NCBI RefSeq assembly: GCF_030553075.1
Contig: NZ_CP130701.1
Location: forward strand, 186,001-250,000
Direction: 5' to 3'
Origin: Halomonas sp. I5-271120
GTDB lineage: Bacteria; Pseudomonadota; Gammaproteobacteria; Pseudomonadales; Halomonadaceae
Length of the DNA: 64,000 bases
Shown here piece after piece: positions 1 through 7,823 of the stretch (position 1 is its first letter; the number at the start of each line of letters is the position of its first letter). Made by a program: the position numbers and the translations under genes. A model generated the notes under the pieces. That model did not search any database and had not been told where the DNA came from. It worked only from the letters and a program-made list of their open reading frames with translations.

Positions 1-1
1 C

Positions 2-487
2 CCCGCCTGGCGGGACTGGCGCCGCCCATTGGGCTATCTGGTGCTGGCCGTGGCAGCGTCGACCCTCGGCGTCTCGATACTCAAGCAGCTGATCAGCATG
101 GACTGCCCCTGGGACCTTAGCCGCTATGGGGGCGCTCGTGCCTATATCGGCCTGCTGGCGACACGGCCCGCCGACTACCCGGACACGGCCTGCTTCCCCG
201 CCGGGCATGCCAGTGCCGGCTATGCCTGGATCGCGCTTTACTTCTTCTGCAACGCCATCCGCCCCCGTTGGCGCTGGGCCGGCCTCTGCCTGGCGCTGGC
301 CCTGGGCCTTGCATTCGGCATCGCCCAACAGCTTCGCGGTGCGCATTTCCTCTCACACGATCTGTGGACGCTAATGCTTTGCGCGACGCTGAGCCTGTTA
401 CTGGCCCGTTGGCTACTCCCCTCGTCCGTCAGCCTGGCCGCTTCCCCATCATCCTCAATCTCTCTCGAGGAAGACTCGCATGCATGA
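2..487 (+). CDS. PAP2-superfamily membrane phosphatase (5' partial)
   Basis: C-terminal part of a type 2 phosphatidic acid phosphatase-like membrane protein. The frame is open to the left edge of the window, so the true start lies outside. The PAP2 signature is split as usual: CFPAGHASAGYAW (middle motif with its His) and RGAHFLSHDLW (last motif with the catalytic His), set among hydrophobic segments. Such enzymes remove phosphate from lipid phosphates (phosphatidate, undecaprenyl pyrophosphate, or lipid A in LpxE/LpxT relatives). The 3' end overlaps the next gene by 8 bases, which suggests translational coupling to a phosphoethanolamine transferase and hence an envelope-lipid role (inference). 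The substrate cannot be read from the sequence. Confidence 0.85.
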   Translation, partial: PAWRDWRRPLGYLVLAVAASTLGVSILKQLISMDCPWDLSRYGGARAYIGLLATRPADYPDTACFPAGHASAGYAWIALYFFCNAIRPRWRWAGLCLALALGLAFGIAQQLRGAHFLSHDLWTLMLCATLSLLLARWLLPSSVSLAASPSSSISLEEDSHA

Positions 488-2129
488 ACGCTTTCGCATG
501 GCCACCACCTGGCTGGCCAGCCTGGCGCGCCCGTCGCTGACCCTGTCACCAGAGCGCCTGACGCTGTTGGTCTGCCTGGTTTTCACGCTCTTCTACCAGC
601 AGGCCTTCTGGCAGCAGGTCATGGCCGCTGAACCGGCCCTCACCGCCTGGCAGTTGCTCGCTTACGGGCTAGTGCTGACGGGGCTGCAGTTCATCGTCTT
701 CGTGCTGTTCGTCACCCGCCATACGGCCAAACCCCTACTTTCGGCCTTGATCCTGCTGGCGGCCACGGTGAGCTACTACACCGGTCATTACGGCACCTAC
801 TTCGATACCCATATGATCGATAACGTGTTGCAGACCGACACCAAGGAAGCGGGTGAACTGCTTACCCCGGGCTTCGCGGGCTACCTGCTGCTGTACGCGG
901 GGCTGCCGATGGCGCTGCTGTGGCGAGTCAGGCTCTCGGCAAGCACCTGGCCACGGGCGCTGGGGCGCCGCTTCGCCTACCTGGCCGGGGGGGTGGCGAT
1001 GCTGGCAGTGGCGCTGATGGTGTCCTATCAGAGCCTGTCATCACTGATGCGCAACCATACCGAGCTGCGTTACCTGGTCACTCCGGGCAATGCCCTGATT
1101 TCCTCCGGCCGGGTGCTGGCGGCAAGTGACCCGCTGCCCGAGCAACGCCTGCCGATCGGCGAAGACGCCACTCGCCTGCCGCGTGCCGGCGACAAGCCGC
1201 TGCTGATGGTGTTGGTGGTGGGGGAAACCGTCCGTGCCGCCAACTGGGGGCTGAATGGCTATGCGCGCCAGACCACGCCTCAGTTGACGAAGCGTGGTGT
1301 GATCAACTTCACCGATGTGAGTACCTGCGGCACCAGCACCGCCGTTTCGCTGCCCTGCATGTTCGCGCCTATCGGCAAGGACGACTACGACGAGCGCTAT
1401 ATCAAGAGTCATGAGTCGCTGCTGGATGTGCTCGATCATGCGGGCTTTAACGTGCTATGGCTGGATAATCAGGCCGGGTGCAAGGGCGTCTGTGATGGCG
1501 TGAGTCAGCAGTCGATCCAACCCGATGATCACCCCAAGCAGTGCCAGGATGGCCGCTGCCTGGACGAGGCGCTGGATGAGGAACTGCGCGCCCGTCTCGA
1601 CAACCTCGAAGGCGATACCGTCATCGTTCTCCATCAGCTCGGCAACCACGGCCCCAGCTACTATCAGCGCTATCCGGAAACGTTTCGTCGCTTCACGCCG
1701 ACCTGCGACAGCGCCGACCTGAACAGCTGCTCGCAGCAGGCCATCACCAACAGCTACGACAACGCCATCCTCTATACTGATAGCGTGCTGGATCATGTGA
1801 TTGGCGCCCTGGCGGAACAGTCGCATCATGCCGCTTCGCTGCTGTATCTCTCGGATCATGGCGAATCGCTGGGTGAACACGGCCTATACCTGCATGGACT
1901 ACCCTACGCAATCGCCCCGAAGGAGCAGACCCAGGTACCTATGGTGTGGTGGTCATCGGCGGCCTTTGACGCGGCAGTAGGGCTCGACAAGGATTGCCTG
2001 GCAACAACCCGCGACGCCCCTCTTGGCCATGCCAACCTCTTTCACAGTGTGTTGGGAGCACTCAGGGTCGAGAGTCGCATTCTGAACCCGCAGCAAGACA
2101 TGACGCGGGTCTGTAGAAGTGACGCCTAG
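480..2129 (+). CDS. eptA: EptA/PmrC-type lipid A phosphoethanolamine transferase
   Basis: Inner-membrane enzyme that moves phosphoethanolamine from phosphatidylethanolamine to lipid A (family knowledge). It has 549 residues, the usual EptA/MCR length. About five transmembrane helices occupy the first ~185 residues, followed by a periplasmic sulfatase-fold domain. Visible catalytic features are GETVR (metal ligand Glu about 249), CGTSTAVSLPCMF with the nucleophile Thr about 287, and SDHGESLGEHG near 460-470. Several paired cysteines in the soluble domain fit the family's disulfides. The ATG overlaps the upstream PAP2 gene. EptA proteins act on lipid A, but relatives modify other glycans, so the symbol is by family resemblance. 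Confidence 0.85.
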   Translation: MHERFRMATTWLASLARPSLTLSPERLTLLVCLVFTLFYQQAFWQQVMAAEPALTAWQLLAYGLVLTGLQFIVFVLFVTRHTAKPLLSALILLAATVSYYTGHYGTYFDTHMIDNVLQTDTKEAGELLTPGFAGYLLLYAGLPMALLWRVRLSASTWPRALGRRFAYLAGGVAMLAVALMVSYQSLSSLMRNHTELRYLVTPGNALISSGRVLAASDPLPEQRLPIGEDATRLPRAGDKPLLMVLVVGETVRAANWGLNGYARQTTPQLTKRGVINFTDVSTCGTSTAVSLPCMFAPIGKDDYDERYIKSHESLLDVLDHAGFNVLWLDNQAGCKGVCDGVSQQSIQPDDHPKQCQDGRCLDEALDEELRARLDNLEGDTVIVLHQLGNHGPSYYQRYPETFRRFTPTCDSADLNSCSQQAITNSYDNAILYTDSVLDHVIGALAEQSHHAASLLYLSDHGESLGEHGLYLHGLPYAIAPKEQTQVPMVWWSSAAFDAAVGLDKDCLATTRDAPLGHANLFHSVLGALRVESRILNPQQDMTRVCRSDA

Positions 2130-2274
2130 TCATTCAACTTTGATACTTTAGTCGACATTTTCAGTTGACAGCAGGACTTAATGAAGCAGTAAGATAGATA
2201 TTCTGAGCTTGCTAACTTTCAAGCCCCCGATGCTCGGTCACTCGCGCACCGGAATCGACACGAGGAGTACCATC

Positions 2275-2883
2275 ATGCCAGATATGTCGCATCCCACCCT
2301 GTCGCTCGAGTCGCTGGCCGGTGACCTGCCGATCGCCGACCCCGCCGCGTCGCTTTCGCATCTGACGGTGGATAGCCCGGCGAGCTCACTGCTCACCGAT
2401 TTCACCAAGGTGAGAGCACGCACTATCGGCACGGAGACACCCGCCGAAGAAGCCCGTCTGATCATGCAGGCCAGCGGCGTGCGTCTTCTGCTGGTGGCCG
2501 ATGCCGATGGACACTGCCAGGGCATCGTCACAGCCAAGGAACTGCTCGGTGGACGCCGGACGACCCAAGCCATGCAGACTCATCAGATTGCCCGCGCCGA
2601 CGTAACCGTGGGCATGGTGCAGTCTTCATGCTCAACGCTGCATGCGCTGCCGCTATCGCGCCTGTCGCACCTGACTATCGGCACGCTAGTCAAGGCACTG
2701 CAGGCCCATGGCGACCAGCATTTGCTGATCGTCGACCATGACGAACAGCAGCAGCCCCGGCTGCGCGGCCTAGTCTCGGCCTCCGATGCCGGGCGCGCGC
2801 TGGGCGTCGAGCTGGGTCAACTGCTCCGGGAACCACATAGCTTCGCCGATATCTGTCGCGTCATGCTCGGCCACGAGCTATGA
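2275..2883 (+). CDS. CBS-domain protein
   Basis: A 202-residue soluble protein with two CBS-like halves. The first reads roughly from residue 45 to 105 (SGVRLLLVADADGHCQGIV) and the second from about 130 to 190 (HLLIVDHD, then RGLVSASDAG). CBS pairs bind adenine nucleotides and usually regulate; no catalytic domain is attached. I chose ATG 2275 because a GAGGAG ribosome site lies 7 bases upstream; an upstream in-frame start at 2209 lacks one. The gene stands alone and is followed by a compact terminator hairpin. Ligand and partner are unknown. Confidence 0.75.
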   Translation: MPDMSHPTLSLESLAGDLPIADPAASLSHLTVDSPASSLLTDFTKVRARTIGTETPAEEARLIMQASGVRLLLVADADGHCQGIVTAKELLGGRRTTQAMQTHQIARADVTVGMVQSSCSTLHALPLSRLSHLTIGTLVKALQAHGDQHLLIVDHDEQQQPRLRGLVSASDAGRALGVELGQLLREPHSFADICRVMLGHEL

Positions 2884-2904
2884 AACCCCGCCACTGACGG
2901 GGTT
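2884..2904 (+). terminator. Hairpin after the CBS gene
   Basis: AACCCCG and CGGGGTT form a 7-bp stem with a 7-base loop directly after the TGA stop. The T-run is only two bases long, so it is a weak intrinsic terminator. Confidence 0.5.
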
Positions 2905-2974
2905 CGTGATAGCCTGATAGACATTGACCCGTGCCGGCCTCGTGCCGGCATACCAACATCACACAAGGCGCTTC

Positions 2975-3937
2975 ATGGCACACGATCACGCGCATCACAG
3001 TGACAGCGAAGCCAGGCTCCTGTGGGCCTTGGTACTCACCGGCGCCTTCATGATCGCCGAGGTGGTCGGTGGGCTACTTTCCGGCTCGCTGGCGCTGCTG
3101 GCCGATGCCGCTCACATGCTCACCGACAGCGCCGCCCTGGCGCTGGCCTGGTTCGCCGCCCGCTTGAGCAGACGCCCCTCCGACCGACGTCGCACCTTTG
3201 GCTATCACCGCGTGCAGATACTGGCCGCCTTCGTCAACGGCCTGACGCTGATCGGCCTGGTCGTGTGGATTTGCGTCGAGGCCATCGGACGACTGCTGAA
3301 CCCGGTCGATATCCAGGCCAATACCATGATGGTGATCGCGACCCTGGGGCTGGCGGTAAATATCGTAGTATTCGCCATCCTGCACCTGGGTGATCGCGAT
3401 AACCTCAATATCCGCGGCGCGGCTCTGCATGTGCTGGGAGACCTGCTTGGCTCGGTGGCGGCCATCGTCGCCGGCGCGGTCATCTTCGCCACTGGCTGGA
3501 TGCCGATCGACCCTCTGCTATCGCTGCTGATTGCCGCGCTTATTCTGCACAGCGCTTGGAAACTGACCCGCGAATCTGCACACATCCTGCTCGAAGGCGC
3601 CCCGGATGGCCTCGACGTGGATCAGATCGAACACAGTATCCCGCAGCAGATTGCCGCCGTCTCGGAGGTGCACCACGTGCATGCCTGGTCGCTGACGCCG
3701 GCCCGGCCGATGGTGTCACTGCATGCCACCCTGGTCGACGGCATGGATCGCCACGAGGCGCTGGTGGCTATCAAGGCGTTGCTGGATGAACGTTTTGGTA
3801 TCAGCCATGCCACCATCCAGCTCGAGGCGCGCGACTACTGCCTGGATTCGCCGGAATCGGATAGCTGCAGGGAGACTGAAGCGTCGGCGCCACACGCGCA
3901 TGCTCACTCTCACGAACACTCTCATTCGCACGGATAG
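2975..3937 (+). CDS. Cation diffusion facilitator (ZitB/CzcD-like) metal exporter
   Basis: Inner-membrane proton-coupled exporter of divalent metals, probably zinc (family knowledge). About six transmembrane helices lie in the first ~200 residues. The metal-site HxxxD pattern appears in LLADAAHMLTDSAALALAW. The C-terminal cytoplasmic domain contains VHHVHAWSL. Both ends are histidine-rich (MAHDHAHH at the start, HAHAHSHEHSHSHG at the end), as expected for metal-chelating tails. Length (320 residues) fits the family. ATG 2975 was chosen because the His-rich N-terminus starts there; in-frame codons upstream encode unrelated sequence. Metal specificity cannot be settled from sequence. Confidence 0.9.
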   Translation: MAHDHAHHSDSEARLLWALVLTGAFMIAEVVGGLLSGSLALLADAAHMLTDSAALALAWFAARLSRRPSDRRRTFGYHRVQILAAFVNGLTLIGLVVWICVEAIGRLLNPVDIQANTMMVIATLGLAVNIVVFAILHLGDRDNLNIRGAALHVLGDLLGSVAAIVAGAVIFATGWMPIDPLLSLLIAALILHSAWKLTRESAHILLEGAPDGLDVDQIEHSIPQQIAAVSEVHHVHAWSLTPARPMVSLHATLVDGMDRHEALVAIKALLDERFGISHATIQLEARDYCLDSPESDSCRETEASAPHAHAHSHEHSHSHG

Positions 3938-3946
3938 CGCAAGCTG

Positions 3947-4002
3947 GCGCTATTCGAACGGCATTATTCAAAGAGCACTACTCAAAGAGTGCTATTCAAA
4001 CA
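3947..4002 (+). repeat. Four tandem 14-bp degenerate repeats upstream of crcB
   Basis: Four consecutive 14-base units start at 3947, 3961, 3975 and 3989 and share the core CTATTCAAA (variants CTATTCGAA, TTATTCAAA, CTACTCAAA). Units 3 and 4 also form a short inverted repeat, AGCACT with AGTGCT. The array occupies most of the gap between the CDF gene and crcB. Confidence 0.85.
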
Positions 4003-4032
4003 ACGTCATGAAAACAAAGCACTAGGATCACC

Positions 4033-4431
4033 ATGTGGCTTTCAATTCTCGCCGTCAGCGGCGGTGCAGCCATCGGCGCCAACGCCCGCTGGTTGCTGGG
4101 ACTATGGCTTAATCACTATTACCCGGCCATTCCGCTCGGCACACTGTTCGCCAATACGCTCGGCGGCTATCTGATCGGCCTCTTCGTGGCCCTGTTCAGC
4201 GAACACCCCCATATTTCACCGGAATGGCGACTGTTTCTCGTCACCGGCCTGTTCGGTGCTTTGACGACATTTTCTTCCTTCACCGCTGAAATTCTCGCTA
4301 ACCTTCAGGCCGGTCGCCCGGGTCTGGCGCTGACCGGCATCGGCCTGCATCTTGGCGGCTCGCTGCTGTTCGCCTGGCTGGGTATGCTCAGCGTGAGCCT
4401 GGTACGCGACTTGATCGGGACCATGCCCTGA
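4033..4431 (+). CDS. crcB: Fluoride ion channel CrcB/Fluc
   Basis: Small dual-topology channel that lets fluoride out of the cell (family knowledge). It has 132 residues and four predicted helices. Family landmarks seen are GGAAIGANARWLLG at the start, NTLGGYLIG in the second helix and GLFGALTTFSSF in the third, the last carrying the Phe/Ser/Thr residues of the pore. A weak AGGA precedes ATG 4033. I saw no fluoride-riboswitch core upstream; that space holds 14-bp tandem repeats instead. It is a single crcB gene, so a homodimer is expected. Confidence 0.92.
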   Translation: MWLSILAVSGGAAIGANARWLLGLWLNHYYPAIPLGTLFANTLGGYLIGLFVALFSEHPHISPEWRLFLVTGLFGALTTFSSFTAEILANLQAGRPGLALTGIGLHLGGSLLFAWLGMLSVSLVRDLIGTMP

Positions 4432-4598
4432 TGAGGCGCCGATGAAATACAGCGCGTGAACTATCCCCTAACCCCTTATATCCCCCTTAACGACGGTGCC
4501 GGCAGCATCCAGCCGGGCCTGTCGCTTGATCGCGACTCCCTGACACCGGTCACGACTGATAGGATTGCATTCCTTGTCCCGACTGAATCGACCCCCTT

Positions 4599-5849
4599 AT
4601 GAGCTCCGACCGGTCTTCAATAGATAGCCCTTCTACTGAGCCCTCATCCGAGCCGCTCTCTTCACAAGAGCCTTCGCAAGCGCCGCCTCCGAACGCTGGC
4701 GAAGCTGAAAGATCGCACATCAACAGCTCACGGCTGGTAGGCCTGCAGGCAAGTATCGCGAGCCTCAGCCAACGCTTGAAACCTTATGCCTGGCTATGGC
4801 CCCCGGTCGCTTTCAGTGCCGGGGTCGCGAGTTTCTTCCTGGTCGATCGCCAGCAGTGGCTGGGAGGCGCTCTTGCTCTGGCGATGCTGCTGGCATGGCT
4901 GCTGCTGCTCTCGGAAAGCCTGATTCAACGATGGCTTTCCAACCGCGGCTATCCCCACCTGTCACGGGGCGTGACCACCTTCATCGCCCAGATGATCCAC
5001 CAGGAGACCCTGTTCTTCAGCCTGCCCTTTCTGCTTGCGACCACCGTGTGGTCGAGCGGTCAGGCGGTCTTCACGGTGCTCTTCGTGGGGCTTGCTCTGC
5101 TGTCGATTCTCGATCCGCTGTATTTCCGCCTGGCCGAACGCCATCGCTGGGTGTATTTCGCTTTCCACGCCCTGTGTGTGTTCGTGGTGGTATTGGTCAC
5201 GCTGCCAATCATGCTGTACCTGACCACCGGCGAGAGCCTGGCCATCGCGCTGGCCGTGATGGTGGTATTTACGGTGCCCAGTCTGGTCAACCTGCTGCGC
5301 CCCAAACGCGCAAGCAGCTGGCTAGCGATGATCGGCCTGGCCTTGCTATTGGCAGGTGCTGGTTGGGCCAGTCGCGGCTGGGTGCCGCCCGCCAATCTTT
5401 GGCTCAGCGGTTATGCCCTGTCGCCAGGGTTAGAAGTCTCGAGCCGCAGCCCAAGCGGCCAAATGGCCTTGACCAGCGAGGCGGTCGCCTCCCGCGGCCT
5501 CTTCGTCTTCACGGCAATCCGTGCGCCGCGTGGCCTGAGCGAGACGGTTTATCATGAGTGGCGCCACAATGGCATTCTGATCGACCGCATTCCATTGGAG
5601 ATTCGCGGTGGACGCGCTCAGGGATACAGAGCCTGGACCCACAAGCAGAATTTCCCGGAGAACCCCGACGGCGCCTGGCGGGTGGATGTGATGACGCCGT
5701 CAGGCCAGCGGATCGGCGTGGTGCGCTTCACCGTGCAGGAGGATGCTAAGGATGCGCAGGTTGTCAATGGCGACATCCAGACACCGTGGGGCCTGCCCGG
5801 GCTCAACTGGCGCCAACTGATTCCCGCCAAGGAAAACGACGCGACATGA
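4599..5849 (+). CDS. DUF5924-type membrane protein with C-terminal DUF2914 domain
   Basis: A 416-residue protein of unknown function. Residues 1-50 are a Ser/Pro/Glu-rich cytoplasmic tail. About seven hydrophobic helices follow between residues 65 and 265. The last ~130 residues form a soluble domain with the DUF2914 pattern: YHEWRHNGILIDRIPLEI, then GYRAWTHK, then WRVDVMTPSGQRIGVVRF. That domain is usually predicted to be periplasmic. The gene appears to stand alone: slyA starts about 100 bases further on and crcB ends 167 bases upstream. Family names are from recognition of the pattern, and no function should be assumed. Confidence 0.7.
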   Translation: MSSDRSSIDSPSTEPSSEPLSSQEPSQAPPPNAGEAERSHINSSRLVGLQASIASLSQRLKPYAWLWPPVAFSAGVASFFLVDRQQWLGGALALAMLLAWLLLLSESLIQRWLSNRGYPHLSRGVTTFIAQMIHQETLFFSLPFLLATTVWSSGQAVFTVLFVGLALLSILDPLYFRLAERHRWVYFAFHALCVFVVVLVTLPIMLYLTTGESLAIALAVMVVFTVPSLVNLLRPKRASSWLAMIGLALLLAGAGWASRGWVPPANLWLSGYALSPGLEVSSRSPSGQMALTSEAVASRGLFVFTAIRAPRGLSETVYHEWRHNGILIDRIPLEIRGGRAQGYRAWTHKQNFPENPDGAWRVDVMTPSGQRIGVVRFTVQEDAKDAQVVNGDIQTPWGLPGLNWRQLIPAKENDAT

Positions 5850-5954
5850 TCGCTGCTCGACCGGCCAGTGATCATTTCTTCGCCAAATGTGGGGTTGCAT
5901 TGCCCAGGGCGAGTTCGCACAATGCAACTATTAGCTGGCGAACATAGGGCTACC

Positions 5955-6401
5955 ATGCAAAAGAATATCGGCTTCAAGCTGGCCCGCCTGCCAAGACTCT
6001 GGCGAGCCATCATCGATCAGCGCCTAGCACCGCTGGGACTAACACAGACCCGCTGGGTCACCCTCTACCACCTGTGGCGGCTCGGCGATGGTCAGCCGCA
6101 GTGCGATCTGGCGAGGGCGATTGGCGTCGAGGCTCCATCGCTGGTGCGCACCTTGGATCAGCTTGCTCAGCAAGGCCTGATCGAACGCTGCCCCTGCGAC
6201 CATGACCGCCGCGCCAAGCGTATCTTCCTGACGGAAGAAGCCGCGCCTCTGCTCGAGCAGATCGATAGCGTGGTGGAGCATGCCCGGGAAGAAATGCTCG
6301 ACGGGCTGAGCGATGAGGACATCGAACGACTCGATGTCCTGCTCTCTCGCATCGAGGATAACGGCCTCAAGATCCAGACCCGGGACGACGTCAAGGCCTA
6401 G
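5955..6401 (+). CDS. slyA: SlyA-type MarR-family transcription regulator
   Basis: DNA-binding dimer of the MarR family. The 148-residue sequence tracks enterobacterial SlyA closely: LARLPRLWRAIIDQRLAPLG at the N-terminus, LTQTRWVTL, the recognition region EAPSLVRTLDQLAQQGLIER and the wing DHDRRAKRIFLTE. SlyA proteins counter H-NS silencing and respond to small aromatic ligands (family knowledge); targets here are unknown. ATG 5955 follows a modest AGGG, and the codons upstream are not SlyA-like. The neighbour on the opposite strand is convergent. Confidence 0.88.
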   Translation: MQKNIGFKLARLPRLWRAIIDQRLAPLGLTQTRWVTLYHLWRLGDGQPQCDLARAIGVEAPSLVRTLDQLAQQGLIERCPCDHDRRAKRIFLTEEAAPLLEQIDSVVEHAREEMLDGLSDEDIERLDVLLSRIEDNGLKIQTRDDVKA

Positions 6402-6441
6402 GCTTGAACTGCAAACGTGTCCTGCAGAGCGGCGGCGGGAG

Positions 6442-6984
6442 TCACCGCCGCGCCTGATCTCGCATTTCTCGAAATCCCAGCTTGCGGGGCGCCGGTTCAT
6501 CCGGTCGCCCCGCAAGCTGCTGATGAAGGTCCAGGATATTGCTCCGATGCCGTTCAAAAGCATCGACCCCGAGCGACTCCTCCCACCATAGCGTCAGCGC
6601 CTCACGGCTTGATTCCACTACCTTCGCATCCATCGGCAGCTCTGCCAGCACTGTCTCGAGCCTTGCTCTGGCCTCGCCGGGCAGTGGGCGCAGCGGTTCG
6701 ACGCGCCAACGCCAGCCGTCCATGAACGGCTTGAGCGCATCGCTTGCCACCGCCTCGCGAACCAGCACGAAACGTGGCCCCGGATACTCGCCGGGATACG
6801 CCCATCGGTAGCTTGCCATCTGCCCGCCCTCATGCAACGGCGAATCGCCCAGTTTGACCCTAATCCCTGACTTTCTCGCCGCCTCACGCAGCTGCCCCAT
6901 GCGCTGCTGCTGGAGGCTGGGCCGGAGCCACATCATTGGCGAGAGCATCAGCCCCATCACCAGCACAATGATCAACCAAACCAT
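6442..6984 (-). CDS. Hypothetical membrane-anchored protein
   Basis: I do not recognise this family. The 180-residue product begins with one strong hydrophobic helix (VWLIIVLVMGLMLSPMMW). A soluble domain rich in Arg, Glu and Pro follows, with YRWAYPGEYPGPRFVLVREA and a tryptophan-rich middle (GWRWRVEPL, ALTLWWEESLG). This looks like an inner-membrane anchor with a cytoplasmic domain. ATG 6984 has an AGAGGTG ribosome site and starts directly at the helix; the longer open frame upstream lacks such features. It converges on slyA and diverges from the usp gene. Confidence 0.65.
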   Translation of the reverse strand: MVWLIIVLVMGLMLSPMMWLRPSLQQQRMGQLREAARKSGIRVKLGDSPLHEGGQMASYRWAYPGEYPGPRFVLVREAVASDALKPFMDGWRWRVEPLRPLPGEARARLETVLAELPMDAKVVESSREALTLWWEESLGVDAFERHRSNILDLHQQLAGRPDEPAPRKLGFREMRDQARR

Positions 6985-7108
6985 GTTCACCTCTACCTGC
7001 AGAAGATCGACCGAGCCCGCACGACGGAGCGCCGGAGAACGGGGCGAAAGATCGCCAACCTGGCACACCTCGGTCGACCAAAAAGGATTACTAAAATATG
7101 CTAAAAGA

Positions 7109-7122
7109 TTGATATAAATCGT
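7109..7122 (+). promoter_or_regulatory. Possible degenerate FNR/Anr box upstream of usp
   Basis: TTGATATAAATCGT matches the TTGAT-N4-ATCAA consensus perfectly in the left half and at three of five positions in the right. It lies in an AT-rich stretch about 66 bases before the usp start. Usp genes are often Anr/FNR-controlled in gammaproteobacteria. Site function is inference. Confidence 0.3.
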
Positions 7123-7187
7123 TGTCGCGAGCTAGTGGCAAGCCTAAAGTTGAGTCAGGCCCATTCACTTTCTACCGGGAGACTCTC

Positions 7188-7640
7188 ATGAGCAACGAGT
7201 ATGGTCACATCCTGGTCGCCGTCGACCTGACCAAGGATTCCCACAAGGTGCTGGAACGCGCGCTGCCGATTGCTGACCGCAACCACGCCAAGCTATCCAT
7301 CATGCATACCCTGGAACCGCTGGGCTTCGCCTACGGCGGTGACATTCCGATGGATCTGACCAGCATTCAGGACCAGTTGGACGAGCACGCCAAGCAGCGT
7401 CTGGCCGAAATTGCCGATCCACATCAGGTCGCCAAGGAAGATCAGCACGTGGTGGTCGGCATGCCTGACACCGAGATTCATCGCTTCGCCGAGGAGCATG
7501 ACGTCGACCTGATCGTAGTCGGCTCGCACGGCCGTCATGGCTTTGCGCTGCTGCTGGGTTCCACGTCCACAGGCGTGCTGCACGGAGCCAAGTGCGATGT
7601 GCTGGCGGTGCGGGTTGGTGATGAAGACAGCAAGGAATAG
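7188..7640 (+). CDS. Universal stress protein UspA family
   Basis: Single-domain Usp of 150 residues. It has the N-terminal HILVAVDLTKDSHKVLERA strand/helix and the nucleotide-binding signature GSHGRHGFALLLGSTSTGVL, followed by CDVLAVRV. The G-x2-G-x9-G(S/T) pattern suggests the ATP-binding subgroup. It acts in the cytoplasm in stress survival (family knowledge). ATG 7188 has GGGAGA upstream. It is monocistronic and followed by a small tandem-repeat block and a long perfect hairpin. Confidence 0.9.
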   Translation: MSNEYGHILVAVDLTKDSHKVLERALPIADRNHAKLSIMHTLEPLGFAYGGDIPMDLTSIQDQLDEHAKQRLAEIADPHQVAKEDQHVVVGMPDTEIHRFAEEHDVDLIVVGSHGRHGFALLLGSTSTGVLHGAKCDVLAVRVGDEDSKE

Positions 7641-7701
7641 AGCAACCTTGAGCACTACCGCCAAGCCAATACCATCGCTTGGTTAATGCCTCACCCGCAC
7701 G

Positions 7702-7758
7702 ATGGCATCACTGGTGTCATGGCATCATTTGCCTCATGACAGCATGTGCCTCATGACA
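7702..7758 (+). repeat. 17-bp degenerate tandem repeats after usp
   Basis: Units start at 7702, 7719, 7736 and, partially, 7753. They share ATGGCATCA or ATGACANCA at the left and TGCCTC or TGGTGTC at the right. The internal pair TGCCTCATGACA recurs exactly 17 bases apart (7730 and 7747). Confidence 0.75.
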
Positions 7759-7775
7759 ATAGCGCGTGTCACAGC

Positions 7776-7805
7776 AACGGCGGCGCCCATCTGGGCGCCG
7801 CCGTT
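7776..7805. terminator. Perfect 14-bp hairpin between convergent usp and uup
   Basis: AACGGCGGCGCCCA and its exact reverse complement are separated by TC. The position between two converging genes fits a bidirectional terminator. T-tracts on either side are short. Confidence 0.7.
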
Positions 7806-7823
7806 GTGTCGTTACGAGCGCGC

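Noticed and set aside
4003..4032. Fluoride riboswitch before crcB
   Set aside because: The remaining leader is too short and lacks the conserved pseudoknot core; only tandem repeats are present.
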